64,000 bases of DNA from Labyrinthula sp. Ha (GCA_015227615.1 JAALGZ010000081.1:20298-84297), one strand, 5' to 3'; positions 1 through 9,998 are shown, counted from the first letter of the stretch. The notes: generated by a model not told the origin, from the letters alone. Numbers and translations are program-made.

Positions 1-1174
1 CCTTTTGGTTCCTGGGTTTCGTAATTATCTTCAAACCGTTCTTGTTGTTCATATAGGCCTGCTTTAGTCGCTGCAAATTGAGATGCTTAACTCCAAGTAG
101 TAGCTCATCGAGTTCAAGGTGTAAGGTTTGTGGAGTCTTCTGTAGCAGTATCTTCACTATCCTCTTTCTGTGTTGATCCTTCTCCCCTTGGCTTAGAAAA
201 CGCAACTTCTTGTGAACTTCATCAAAGAATAAGTATATTTGCTCTTCTGGGGATAAGGTTCTCGAAGGCCATGTTAACTCTTCTGAAAGCTTTGTCAGAC
301 ATCTAGCTCTGTTAATCCTATCGAACTTCGAAACGTGCTTCTTCAGGTACCTATAGATAGCTCTTGTATCGTATACATCTACTCCACGGTGACGTAAACT
401 GGATGTCACATCCTCCGTTAACAAAACTTGGATCTTCAAGTTTGGCACGCTTACCGCAACTCCGTCAAAGTCGTGCAGGAAGTTCAGAATAGCCTTCTGT
501 GTTAACTCCCACAGCTTTGGCGGTAACTGAAACTGCACTAAAGGGACCCCAGATGCATTTCCGTCCGTGATTACCTGCCTTCTCCAGTCATACATGTAGC
601 CGTCCTTTACAGCACTTATGTCGACAAAAGAACTCCCCGTATCCGACCACGGGTCCAAGGATCTGTAGCTCATTACACTTTCCTTGTCTCTCTTTTTGTC
701 ATTGACTGGTACTTCGTGTCTCACCACTTCATCACCGTTATTCTCGTTATCATAATGTTCAGGCGTGTCCGTAACATCCTCATCTGCGGTTGATTTTCCT
801 GCGTCCCCTTCTTCAATTAGCTTTTGCCTCGCTTCTAGAATACGCTGAAGCTCTAAATTAGCCTCTTGCTGCCTGGCTAGCGTTTCCTGAAGTGTTCGAT
901 TGGCTTCTTCTCTGTCTTCTAGTGCTTTTTCCCATCTTTCAAGTCTGCTCCGTTCCCGCTGCTGACGCGTTAACTCCTCCAAAGTGCTTGTGGGAAAAAG
1001 GTCCTGTGTACCAGCTGAACGCGTTACGACTCCTCTGGACTGTGTATTCCCTTGTGGCTCGTCATCCTCAGGAACGTTTCTGCGTGTCGTGGGAATCGGT
1101 TCCGGCTGGGTGGGATTGTCGTCGTCTTGTTCCTGAGTGACTGCATATGTATATTCTTCTTGATTTTCAGCCAT
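1..1174 (-). CDS. Gag-like protein of element 2, partial at the window edge
   Basis: An uninterrupted frame of about 391 codons starts at ATG 1174-1172 and runs past position 1. The N-terminal third is charged and glutamine/glutamate-rich, with a probable coiled coil (repeats of E, R and Q around residues 75-130). The remainder aligns in order with the Gag of element 1: SYRSLDPWSDTGS matches SIDPWSETGG, VPLVQFQLPPKL matches YPLVHIQPPNKL, IYRYLKKHV matches IMNYLKKHL, and SPEEQIYLFFDEV matches the element 1 stretch that carries a TAA where Gln stands here. No zinc knuckle is seen in the visible part. Gag should package element RNA; that role is inferred from position and from the homologous element. 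Confidence 0.8.
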   Translation of the reverse strand, partial: MAENQEEYTYAVTQEQDDDNPTQPEPIPTTRRNVPEDDEPQGNTQSRGVVTRSAGTQDLFPTSTLEELTRQQRERSRLERWEKALEDREEANRTLQETLARQQEANLELQRILEARQKLIEEGDAGKSTADEDVTDTPEHYDNENNGDEVVRHEVPVNDKKRDKESVMSYRSLDPWSDTGSSFVDISAVKDGYMYDWRRQVITDGNASGVPLVQFQLPPKLWELTQKAILNFLHDFDGVAVSVPNLKIQVLLTEDVTSSLRHRGVDVYDTRAIYRYLKKHVSKFDRINRARCLTKLSEELTWPSRTLSPEEQIYLFFDEVHKKLRFLSQGEKDQHRKRIVKILLQKTPQTLHLELDELLLGVKHLNLQRLKQAYMNNKNGLKIITKPRNQK

Positions 1175-1184
1175 TATAACGACG

Positions 1185-1196
1185 TAATTCGAATTA
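1185..1196 (-). other. Perfect 12-bp palindrome directly after the 5' LTR of element 2
   Basis: TAATTCGAATTA abuts the LTR end at 1197 and is followed, on the minus strand, by CGT and then the gag ATG. It occupies the place of a tRNA primer binding site but lacks the usual TGG start. Element 1 has a different perfect palindrome at the same place. Confidence 0.6.
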
Positions 1197-1369
1197 TGTC
1201 TTCTCTTCCTAGGATATGTAGCTTCTTTATCAAATGTTAGTTAGTTCTCTTAACGGTTAAGTAGCATTTCATAGAACCGATAAGTATGTTTCTATTACAA
1301 GTGTACCACGATATTATAGCAATATATTACAAAGTAACGTTAACGAACTAGTCCGGGGTTGCACGGACA
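1197..1369 (-). repeat. 5' LTR of element 2 (173 bp)
   Basis: On the minus strand it begins TGTCCGTGCAACC and ends GGAAGAGAAGACA, giving TGTC/GACA termini as in element 1. The boundary at 1369/1370 is set by loss of homology with the duplicated segment ending at 55287. The boundary at 1197 is set by comparison with the 5' LTR end and leader of element 1. The second LTR is outside the window, so the extent rests on these comparisons. Confidence 0.75.
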
Positions 1370-1492
1370 AATCCCACCATTCGTTGTCCTTAAATAGCTT
1401 AAAAATCAATATAATTATATAAATCTCCAAAAAAAGGATAAATACTAATATTGATTGCTTTGTTGTTTTCCTCTATGCTTAAAACCTTTATT

Positions 1493-2286
1493 TCAATTGA
1501 AAAACAAGCTTGAAAATGCAGTACTTATAATGTTCTCAGAGTATTTATCAAGTACTTCTAATCTTTTAAGAACTTGTTTTGTATTAACCGAATCAACACG
1601 TAAAGTACTTGCGGCTATAAAACTGTCTTTTCTCCATAAAAAACATTATAAATAGAAGGAATTACTGATACAGAGTTAACATTAATACCGAGATCTACCA
1701 TTACACATTTTCTTAGAGAATTTAGAAGGAAAAACAGAGAGTAAATATGAGCTTGCTAAAAAGTACTTCGTTCATAATCAAGAGCATCAAAACGAAACAG
1801 AGATACTTTTTCCAAAACTGATGATTTAACTAAGGTGAAAATAGTTGGTAAGAGAAAATAGCTTTCAGATTTAGAAAAAGAGAGTTCAAGCTGCATAATA
1901 TTTGAGACCCAATTAGATCGGAAGTAATACTTTGAAAGAGGCTGTAAAAGTGAATCTAAAAGAATCGAAATTTTCCCAAGTTTCCTGTCGACTTTCTTAC
2001 ATAGTTTCTTATACATTTTGAACCCTTTCGAGTTTTTAAAGAGCTAAATTTTACAGTTTTCATCGATTTTTTTCTTAAAAGACAATCAAATAAAGTTTCT
2101 GCGTTGATTAGAACAGTCGAGTATATATCAATTTCTTGAAAAGTTATTGGGGCCAGTATATCAGAAAGCAAAAAATTTCTAATTCTATTTTTATTGGAAA
2201 AGTTTAACCGTATTTTCATTTTTATTATTTTAAGTTTTGAAAATAACGACATAATATATTTTGTTTCTTGGCTGGTCCAGCGGATC
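1493..2286 (-). pseudogene. Decayed copy of the 54168 gene, C-terminal part
   Basis: This is the C-terminal part of a copy of the intact gene at 54168-55163, cut by insertion of element 1 after 2286; the N-terminal part is at 10171-10374. By eye the nucleotide identity with the intact copy is about 95 percent. It is dead independently of the insertion: a one-base deletion near 1995 shifts the frame after the NYVRKSTGNLGK stretch, and a Trp codon of the intact copy (TFWQAH) is TAG here near 1760. The product family is unknown; see 54168. Confidence 0.9.
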
Positions 2287-2458
2287 TGTCCTCAAAGGAC
2301 GCGACTATCGTTTTAGTTAACGTAACTGGAACACTTATGTCATATGTAATATACTTTGGTTAGTTGAAATATATAACCGTTACTTGTCGTGAAAACTTAA
2401 CCGTTAATACAATATTATACACTGATGTATTAAGTCAAAAAGGTTAACCCAGAAGACA
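2287..2458 (+). repeat. 5' LTR of element 1
   Basis: It starts TGTCCTCAAAGG and ends CCCAGAAGACA, with TGTC/GACA inverted termini. It is the direct repeat of 9999-10170. The left flank GATC (2283-2286) repeats after the 3' LTR. Confidence 0.93.
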
Positions 2459-2470
2459 TTACTCGAGTAA
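2459..2470 (+). other. Perfect 12-bp palindrome directly after the 5' LTR of element 1
   Basis: TTACTCGAGTAA abuts the LTR and is followed by CGTACTTATT and the gag ATG at 2481. No TGG-type tRNA primer binding site is visible here. The position and the following CGT are shared with element 2. Confidence 0.6.
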
Positions 2471-2480
2471 CGTACTTATT

Positions 2481-3900
2481 ATGGATAAATCAGAAGCAAA
2501 AAGTACTAAATTACCTACTGAAGAGTTCACGGGACCGAGTAACCCACAAAAGGATATCAATGAAGAAGACCAAAGTCAAAATTCAGTCAAATCACCTCCC
2601 AAACAATCGTCCGCGTCGAAATCTTTCTCAAAATCTCCTAAGAAGTCTCCAAGAGAATCTCCCAGACACGCAGGCGACAATGTTAAATACATGCCACAGG
2701 ACTTAGATAACATAAGCAAGATCATAAAGTAGCGAAAGAGGATGGAGAGAATACAACATGACATTGCCGAAAAGCTCGCAGAAATCACAGTAGTGGAAGA
2801 AAGACTGAAGAACACAAATACCCCGATCAATCTAAAGACAACGACAAAAGCTCCAAAGCAACTACAGTAGATCCTTCTCGACACTCTTTAAACGATGATG
2901 CGGAAACGCGAAGCCAGGTTGCAACTTTAACGAGAAGATCTAAAGCTTCTAAAGTATCTGGAAGGTCCGAAGTTTCTAGGGAGAAGAGCTACAGTTCAAA
3001 GGTTACAGACGTATATAAACGTCCAGGAAGTCAAAATATTCCCAGCCATCTTTGAAGGAGGATAAAAACTCTTCAACGACACTAAGCATCGACCCTTGGT
3101 CAGAAACTGGAGGCATTAATGTAGACAAAAAGTTTCATGCACGAAGTTACGAACCTCAGTATTTACCAACTTCATCCTTCCCTCTGACTGCACGTGGTTA
3201 TCCACTTGTCCACATCCAACCTCCCAACAAACTAACAGCTCTGACTTTTGAGAAGATTAAAGCTTTTGTTCGTGAAGTAGAAACTACTCTTCCAAATATA
3301 CCTATGAACGTACTTAGTTTAATCTCGAACAGTGTCACTGAGAGTCCGCAACAACGGGGGGGGGGGGTAAATACAAATGAATCGCAGTCAATAATGAACT
3401 ATTTGAAGAAGCATTTACAAAACTATTACAAAGCTGAAAGATCAAGTAGTATTTCTCAATTACAAACAGTCCTCAAATGGCCTACAAATAATATGATACC
3501 TGAAGATTAAATCTATACTTTTATTGACGATGCAATGAAGATACTCAAGCTTCTAGATAAAGATCAAATGAATAGAAATCGAAAAAAGATCCTCAACACT
3601 ATTCTATCCAAAGTTCCAGAAGCATTTAACTTCAACGTTGATGAAATGCTACTAGACGCGAAAGAATTAAACTTACTTAAGTTAAGATCCAAGATGATGA
3701 AGAGAAGATTTGTTTTAAGGGTTAAAGTCAACAAAACCAAGCAGGTCAGTGGACTGAAGACTTCTTATTTACCTCTTTATCAACATGACGACGATCATAA
3801 GCGCAAACATTTTAGGAAGGTTGGATGCATTATTCTCAGAAGAATTGGGAAAGAAGCAACTCCAATCAATTTAATGCTTTTTCATCTAGCAAATAAATAA
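2481..3900 (+). pseudogene. Gag region of element 1
   Basis: ATG 2481 opens a Ser/Lys/Pro-rich N-terminus (KSPKKSPRESPRHAG), followed by stops and frame loss between about 2730 and 3050. From 3052 the frame carries the part conserved with the Gag of element 2: SIDPWSETGG, YPLVHIQPPNKL, IMNYLKKHLQNYY, then a TAA at 3508 where element 2 has Gln, then IYTFIDDAMKILK and ELNLLKLRSKM. The remaining segment to 3900 is basic (KVNKTKQ, DDDHKRKHFRKV), which would suit RNA binding, but no CCHC knuckle is seen. A run of 12 G at 3356-3367 lies inside it. Confidence 0.8.
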
Positions 3901-4233
3901 TACACTCAAGTCAATGACATTGCCGATACAGGAGCTGACTATAATGTTAGCAGCATCCAAGCTTTAAAGGATTTCACAATAAAAACTGAAGACCCTTAAT
4001 ATATTAAAGAAGTACAATTTCCAGATAAGTCTCAAAAAAGTGTGGAGAAAGTTGTTTATACAAGAGCAATGCTAACACAAGGAGAAAAGACATTCAAAAT
4101 CGGCGTCCAGAAGTTCTTCACAGTGAACGATCCAAACTGGGAGGAGATAATTATTGGGCACAGGACACTGGACTACTTCGGAATAAAGTTGGATCTTTCT
4201 CAGGCAAACCACGCAAAAGAAAAGGATGAATAG
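3901..4233 (+). pseudogene. Retropepsin-like protease region of element 1
   Basis: In the same frame as gag, this follows a TAA. The active-site motif is NDIADTGADYNV (DTG at 3925-3933), and the family's C-terminal motif appears as EEIIIGHRTLDYFGIKL. There is an internal TAA near 3997 (TEDP-stop-YIKEV) and a TAG at 4231-4233. It would cleave the Gag-Pol precursor. Assignment rests on the DTG and on position between gag and RT. Confidence 0.75.
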
Positions 4234-5874
4234 GAAGCAGGTGAAAACGAAGACCTAGTTTCTGGACCAACAACATCGACACAAGGCACCCAGCAAACGA
4301 CATTCGAAGAGTCAACAGTCACAATTTATGTCCACCTTCTCAACAAGGACGAGATCCTCTCTTTCTTCAAGAATTCAAGTTCGCACTCTACGATGTATAT
4401 TATTAGATCAAGCTCTCAATTTCTATATTATATTTTCAAAGTCTTTTACGACGCTGGGTATAAACTCGCTGATTCAATTATTTTTGTAAATAAGGAGGAC
4501 TTAGCCATGGACCAACCACACAAATTATTTAAAAGATCTGTCTTAAGATATTTACTATTCTACAAGAAGGGATTAGATCATTCTATTATCGAACACCAAC
4601 AAGACACAGATGTTCAACTTGAGTACAATGATATTGAAGAGAATTTAGGAAAGATCACTCAAAACTTATTCGTCTCTAAACCTATTTTACAATATTTTAA
4701 TGATACACCAACAATTCCATCCCAAGATTGGGACACTTATATCCGAACTCTCACAGTTAGAGAGCTAAGGGTTAAGCCCATTGAAGATCTAGAAACAGCT
4801 CAATTTGAAGAACTCAATAAAGACCCTGATAAGACTGATGTTACCCCAGTTTTACTCGCCAACTTCCAGCAGAATATGCCAGATGAATTCAACGAAATTG
4901 GCATTGGGGAGGGCAATATTCAAAAGGAAGATGAAGACAAAGAAATATATAATATGATTAACAATAAACTCTCGGAATCTACTTTTAATTTACAAAAACA
5001 GAACTTCTTAAAGGATCTTTGTTTAAAATATCGAACAGGATGGGGCCTTAGACAATCAAATGTCCAAATGTCAAATTTAACACCCATAGAGGTAGAACTG
5101 AAACCAGACTCTTCTATCCTCAGGAGCGATGGTTATCATCAAACCAAAGAAGAAGAAAGATTCCTACAATTAAAATTCGAAGCCCTAAGAAAGGTTGGTA
5201 TAGTAAGTCCTGCTAAAGATCCAATTTGGGGCCACCCAGTTTTTGTTGTTACTAAGAAAATTTCTAAAACAAAGAACTGGGTTTCAATGTCAAATAAAGA
5301 AAGAGAAGATTGGAAGGAGGGCAACCTTCTAAATCACTACCGCATGGTAGCCAATATGATTAAATAAAATCAAATCACTCAACCTACTACTTTAAACTTG
5401 CCGAACTTAGAAAGGTAGCTGATGTCCATAAAGAACACCAGGTTCTACGCAACGTTGGACATACTTTACGGTTTTGATTTTCTACCTACAAAGGAGGAAA
5501 ACCGTGAAATATTTACCTTAGTGACAAGAAAAAACTCTTACACTTTAAATGGAGCTCCAATGGGGTGGTCTAACACCCCAGCTCTCTTTTTCGACCGAAT
5601 AATAAATAAAGTAATCGATCAAGATGATGACTATTTGTTTAGCACGGAAGGAAATGGTGTTTTAGCCTGGCTTGATGACCTTCTTGTCTACCCAACCTCC
5701 CTTAAAAATCTATGCATTATTCTTGAAAAGCTATTAAAAAGGGTTATTTTTCGAAAAGTCCGCTATAATATCAGGAAATGTGGTTTCGGCGAAGAGCACA
5801 CCATTTGATGTGGCCGCGAGATAAAAGATGGTCACTGGAACTTCTCTCCAGCTTTCTTCGATAAAATTTTAAAC
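4234..5874 (+). pseudogene. Reverse transcriptase region of element 1 with preceding linker
   Basis: The frame continues from gag and protease. 4393-5050 is a linker I do not recognise. RT begins about 5090 (LTPIEVELKPDSS), with KVGIVSPAKDPIWGHPVFVV, HYRMVANMIK, then TAA at 5365 and TAG near 5416. It continues with FYATLDILYGFDFLP, YTLNGAPMGWSNTPALFFDRI and the catalytic LAWLDDLLVYP (YxDD-box variant). A TGA near 5806 (HTI-stop-CGREI) stands where related elements have Trp before CGR. RT copies element RNA into cDNA. Apart from the stops, the catalytic motifs are intact. Confidence 0.88.
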
Positions 5875-6891
5875 ATGACAAAGCCAACGTATAGACACGA
5901 AGCTGCTCAACTTGTCTATCTTGCCAACTGGCTCTCTCCCAATATACCAAAACTCTCTCAATTACGGAAGCCATTCACAGAGTACGCAAATCTAAAGGGC
6001 AAGAAGTTGACTGCAATAGAAAAATTAAAGGATGAAGTTGAATGGACTGAGGAAAGGGAACAGGCCTATATTCTATTAAAGCAGGCCATAGTTGATTCAA
6101 GCAAGCGTTTTCTTGCTATATACGAGGAAAAGATTCCTTTGTTACTTTTTACTGATTCATCTCCAGATGTTTGGGGTCTTCCTGTATTTCAAGACGAAGA
6201 AAAGAACGTCACAAATGACGTTAGGACTCTCAAACCCAGACCAATTATGTTTTTATCTGCCTCATTCTCTCCAAGTGAGTTAAGATGGCATATCTCATCA
6301 AAAGAACTTTACCCTATAATTTACACATTTGAGAGTATTGGGTTCATCTTAAGGACACACTCTGGTGACATTTACATTTACACAGACCACGGAGCCCTTA
6401 TCTCCATTGTTAGAATAAAACAAAACGAACGGAGAATATATTGGGACCGCCTTTATAGGTGGATCCTAAGGTTACAGTCGGTTGACTTAACCATTTTTCA
6501 CATTTCTAGTAGAGATAATTTCGTTTCTGACCCCCTCACTAGATGGGGGAAAACAACTGAAATAAAAACTGCTAGATGCAATGTTTTATATCAAAATAAT
6601 ACTTTACCTGTTTTATCAATATATTCAGAAAGTTCAGAAGTAGAAGACAAAGATGATTCAAATTTAACTCAGACTAATTCAGTGAGCCAACTAAATATAA
6701 GTGAACTAAAAATATTTAGATGCTCAAACAAAGAAAATTATCAAGAAATTATGAACCGGGAACCAGGATTAGCTCGTGTTAGAGCAGAGGTTAATAACCT
6801 CTCTTTTGGTGAGGCGGAACTCGAAGACAGAGTCTCTGTTTGCACCAATCGTTCTAATTTACACCAAGTATTATTAAAGGAGCATATATAA
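5875..6891 (+). pseudogene. RNase H region of element 1
   Basis: Same frame as RT. After the RT connection region (YRHEAAQLVYLANWL, EWTEEREQAYILLKQAI) come the RNase H motifs: LLLFTDSSPDVWGLPVF, SASFSPSELRWHISSKELYP, IYIYTDHGALISI and TIFHISSRDNFVSDPLTRW, the last being the family's C-terminal N-x-V-x-D motif. It would remove RNA from the RNA:DNA hybrid. The frame ends with TAA at 6889 (KEHI-stop-HLSP), after which the integrase linker resumes in the same frame. Confidence 0.85.
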
Positions 6892-8312
6892 CATCTCTCC
6901 CCTTTTTATCCTAATATTTCCTTCAAAACGTTAGACTATGAAATATTGAAGAAACACCAACAACAGTTGGATTCAGAGTTGGTATCAAGTTATGAAATTA
7001 AAGACGGTATTTACTATAAAGACGATCTTCTGGTCATTCCAAGAAAATTAGCCCCTCGATATATAGTAATGAATCATGTTTAAGGGGTCATCCAAGTGCT
7101 TCTGCAGAAAAGAAGTATTTGTCTGAAGTGTTTTTGCAAGGAATTAGAAAGAAAGATTTAAACTCACTGCTCTCTTCGTATAGGAACCGCTGTTTAAATT
7201 GTCAAAAATCACCCCGTATTATACGAAGGCCGTACCACTTGACATCATTAGCCAAGAAAGCTCGCGATATAATTCGCGCAGACTATCTTTACATTAACCA
7301 AAATGGTTATGTATTGGTCATATTGGACTCTGCAACACGAAAAACACAGCTTACATTTCAAAAAACGCCAACTGCAAGGAGAATGGCGGAGGCACTTTTA
7401 TTGTGGAGGGCCAATTTTGGCTTCTCAGAGGATTTCTCAATCATTACAGATAATGGGTCGCACTTCTCAAATAACCTTATACATGATTTAAGCAAGTCAA
7501 TTGGTTTCGAACAGAATTTCACCATTGCTTACTCAACATGGACAAATGGTTCCGTCGAAACAGCCAACAATGGAATTCTAAATTATTTAAAATCGCTAGT
7601 CAACCAATTTGGGTTACATGAATCCCAATGGCCTAGCATTTTACCGCTCATTACCTACATTATTAATAACAAGCCTATGGAAAGAAGAGATGGAAGAACC
7701 CCTAATGAGTTATTTCTATACCATCGACTTGAAACACCTTTGGTTGAACAAAATTTAAAGTATTTCGCTATTACAGTTGGAAACAAACTATATCATCCTT
7801 CGGATCAGGAAGAGATATTTTCAGATGTTGGAAATATCATCCAAAAGCTAGAGGATATTCAGGAAAAAACGTTCGAAGTGGTTAGATTAAAACAGGAGGC
7901 TAAAAATAGCAGAAGAAATAAAACAGCTACACCTATTTTGCAATTTTCACCAGGTGATTGGGTTTTAGTTTCAGAACACGGGACACAACACGAAAACGCA
8001 AAGACAAACCTTGCATGAATTGGTCCCTATCAAATTATAGATATATTATCAAACAACGTTTACCTAGTAGAATCTCTTTTAGGGAAGACAAGAACCGTAC
8101 ACACTTCTAGAATCTGGTTCTATTCCCATACCCACCCAATATGAAGCAAGAAGTTAAAAGCACTTTTTATACACAATTTTAAGCAGTTGGAAATAGAAAG
8201 TATTGTTGGATGCAGATTAGCTGCTGACAATAAATCTTTTGAGTCTAAAATCCGCTGGTTAGGTTTTGAACAAGATCAGGATACCTGGGAACCAGCTGTT
8301 ACTATTTATTAA
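6892..8312 (+). pseudogene. Integrase with C-terminal chromodomain, element 1
   Basis: The N-terminal zinc-binding part shows DLLVIPRKLAPRYIVMNHV, GHPSASAEKKYL and NRCLNCQKSP, split by one frameshift near 7081. The DDE core follows: RADYLYINQNGYVLVIL, SIITDNGSHFSNNL and GSVETANNGILNYL. After that come FSPGDWVLV, a TGA at 8016 exactly before IGPYQIIDIL where the family has Trp, and TVHTSRIWFY. A chromodomain lies at about 8187-8309 (ESKIRWLGFEQDQDTWEPAV). Integrase inserts the cDNA; the chromodomain may direct insertion to particular chromatin, as in chromoviruses. Further stops are TGA near 8141 and TAA at 8310. Confidence 0.88.
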
Positions 8313-8368
8313 GATGTTCTTATTTTAGTTACTTCTTACATTCAAAACATGGAAGACAACAATCTTAA

Positions 8369-9415
8369 GATGCTTATTTCAAGCGTAATCTAAGACCACG
8401 ACATTTCAAGAAGAAATCAAATTTCGCGTATCAGGAGCTTCAAATCACGTTTGGAAAACTTGAAGATTCAAAAATATACCAACCTCGAGCTTATTCCCGG
8501 GGGAACACTCTAGGATGGTTATCCGAGGAAAAATATATTTTGAGACTTTTGATCATGAAATTTGGCTCGGGAAGATACCTAGATTATTTAGAAAGAAACT
8601 ACTTGCCTTTTAGATCGAAGCAACAGATCTCTACTAAGATTCAGAGACTTTGCAACTTACAATCTATTGGTATTTTTCATAACCGTAGATTTGATGTTTA
8701 CAAACCTAGGTCTTTCATTCAAGAACACTTTGGAATCAAAACAATGCATAAAAATTTACCAGGACGTTTTAACACGTACACAAAAAAAAATAAAAATATT
8801 ATCTTTATTCTCTCAAGAAGTTGAAATAACATCGGACCCAGATGACATAAGAATCCCTTATTTCAGAATAACCGGCGACCTTAAACATCTCAGGTTGATG
8901 AAAGAAGAATATTCTAATTTTGATGATTGCAAACTATTCTTATCCCAATTTGGTATTACTTCTCTCGAACTTTTAGAATCAAAAATATTGAGTAGTTCCG
9001 AACCTTTGGCAAAAACAGTAGAAGGAAGCGAGGTTTTACTTAATGATCTCTATAAATCTTTTTTGAAATTACCTAGTTATTGGTAAGATCTGTCCGCTCT
9101 ATATTCTAAGTCAATTACCTTTTGCCAACAAATAAAAAAATTACAGGACACGCCGAGCAATTACACATACAGACAAGATTCTATTTCTATCTCATTTGTT
9201 CTCATTGACAATAAGATTCAGCTTACTTCTGCAAATCTGGTTTCAGGAGATAAAGTTATTTTATTATATAATGGTGGTAATTATTACACGATCTTAGGAT
9301 GTGATAGAATCGTTTATCTCACACCACCTGATGCAAGACTTTTCCATCAAAACGTTTTTGATTTAGAATTTAAAAACCTTACTCAAAGCAAAACATTTAT
9401 CAGATCTAAGTTATA
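8369..9415 (+). pseudogene. Extra ORF of element 1, N-terminal part with SANT/Myb-like segment
   Basis: After pol, a new frame opens at 8369 and runs to 8824, with no ATG required if expressed by read-through. It contains LGWLSEEKYILRLLIMKFGS followed by GRYLDYLERNYLPFRSKQQI (about 8510-8650). This fits the SANT/Myb pattern: a tryptophan and E-E start, a G-x-G-x-Y turn, and a third helix with R-S/T-x-x-Q. The frame shifts near 8770 and continues to 9415 (EITSDPDDIRIPYF, FLSQFGITSLELLESKILS, then TAA at 9084 after PSYW, then DSISISFVLIDNKIQLTSAN). I do not recognise the middle part. It leads directly into the MT-A70 part, so the two were probably one protein of about 540 residues with a DNA-binding N-terminus. 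The SANT call is by pattern only. Confidence 0.55.
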
Positions 9416-9998
9416 GATCCTCCATGGAAAATAGGTAGTTCAAACCCTACACGAAGTATTACACTCGATTGCCCGACTTTATCTAACTCTGAATTTACGA
9501 AACTTAATCTGCATTTACAACACTTCCCTTTCGGAAGTTATTTATTCTTATGGGTTACTAATTCGTCCTATAATAGTTCTTTGTCCTGGACACAAAATCA
9601 AAATTATTATCAAATCGATCTCTTTACATGGATTAAGTCACATAGATCTGGAACTTTATTTAAAAATTTTGGTTATTTTCTACAGCATGCTCAAGAAACA
9701 TGTTTAGTATTTCAGAGAAGAGAACAAGAATCAACTTTTTATACTAATACATTTGGTGAATATAAACTCCACCACTTTTTCGACTCAATTAACACTATTC
9801 CTTTGGATCCTTATACAAAGCCCGAAACATTTTATTGGATTCTCGATCAGATCTTTCCTCACTGCAACAAGTTTGAAATGTTTGCTAGAAGTAATTACTT
9901 AAGACAGTATTGGAGCAGTTGTGGGATTGAACTTGAGCCTAAAGCACATGTTATATACTCACCCTTAAATGCACAGGGTTCCTCTCTTTCAAGGGGGG
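9410..9998 (+). CDS. MT-A70-type adenine methyltransferase domain carried by element 1
   Basis: From 9410 one open frame (no stop until inside the 3' LTR, at 10159) has the MT-A70 hallmarks in family order. VIDPPWKIGSSN contains the catalytic DPPW at 9416-9427. Next comes FGSYLFLWVTN (strand after the motif), then LFTWIKSHRSGTLFKNFGYF and LQHAQETCLVFQRRE (the W-x-K and G-H/Q-x-x-E-x-C-L-V region). Last comes KPETFYWILDQIFP, NKFEMFARSNYLRQYW and SSCGIELE (the K-P-E/D, E-L-F-A-R and W-x-x-x-G region). MT-A70 enzymes place N6-methyladenine on RNA or DNA using S-adenosylmethionine. A one-base frame break near 9413 separates it from the upstream half. Its place between integrase and the polypurine tract makes it part of the element. 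Confidence 0.85.
9991..9998 (+). other. Polypurine tract of element 1
   Basis: AAGGGGGG stands immediately before the TGTCC start of the 3' LTR, the expected place for plus-strand DNA priming. Confidence 0.8.

Larger units (their letters stand above)
1..1369 (-). mobile_element. Ty3/gypsy-type retrotransposon, 5' part (element 2)
   Basis: Read on the minus strand, this shows a 5' LTR (1369 down to 1197), a palindromic leader and a long Gag frame running off the left edge of the window. It sits inside the left arm of an inverted duplication: homology with the right arm stops exactly at 1370, where the LTR begins. The layout matches element 1 (2287-10170): LTR of about 172 bp starting TGTCC and ending GAAGACA, a 12-bp palindrome, then the gag ATG. 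The DNA is visibly richer in G and C than the surroundings and the Gag frame has no stop, so this copy looks younger. Pol and the 3' LTR lie outside the window. Confidence 0.85.

Noticed and set aside
1361-1382. tRNA 3' end or tRNA-type primer binding site (AATCCCACCA / TGGTGGGATT)
   Set aside because: TGGTGGGATT on the minus strand lies outside the LTR and matches the duplicated flank, so it is host sequence; no tRNA fold could be made.
3508-9086. Reassigned genetic code (TAA/TAG read as Gln, TGA as Trp)
   Set aside because: Stops in element 1 often sit at Gln or Trp positions, but host genes end with all three codons at natural C-termini (TAA for MsrA, TGA for the coiled-coil gene, TAG for the protease and hydrolase) and contain none internally. 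C-to-T decay explains the pattern.
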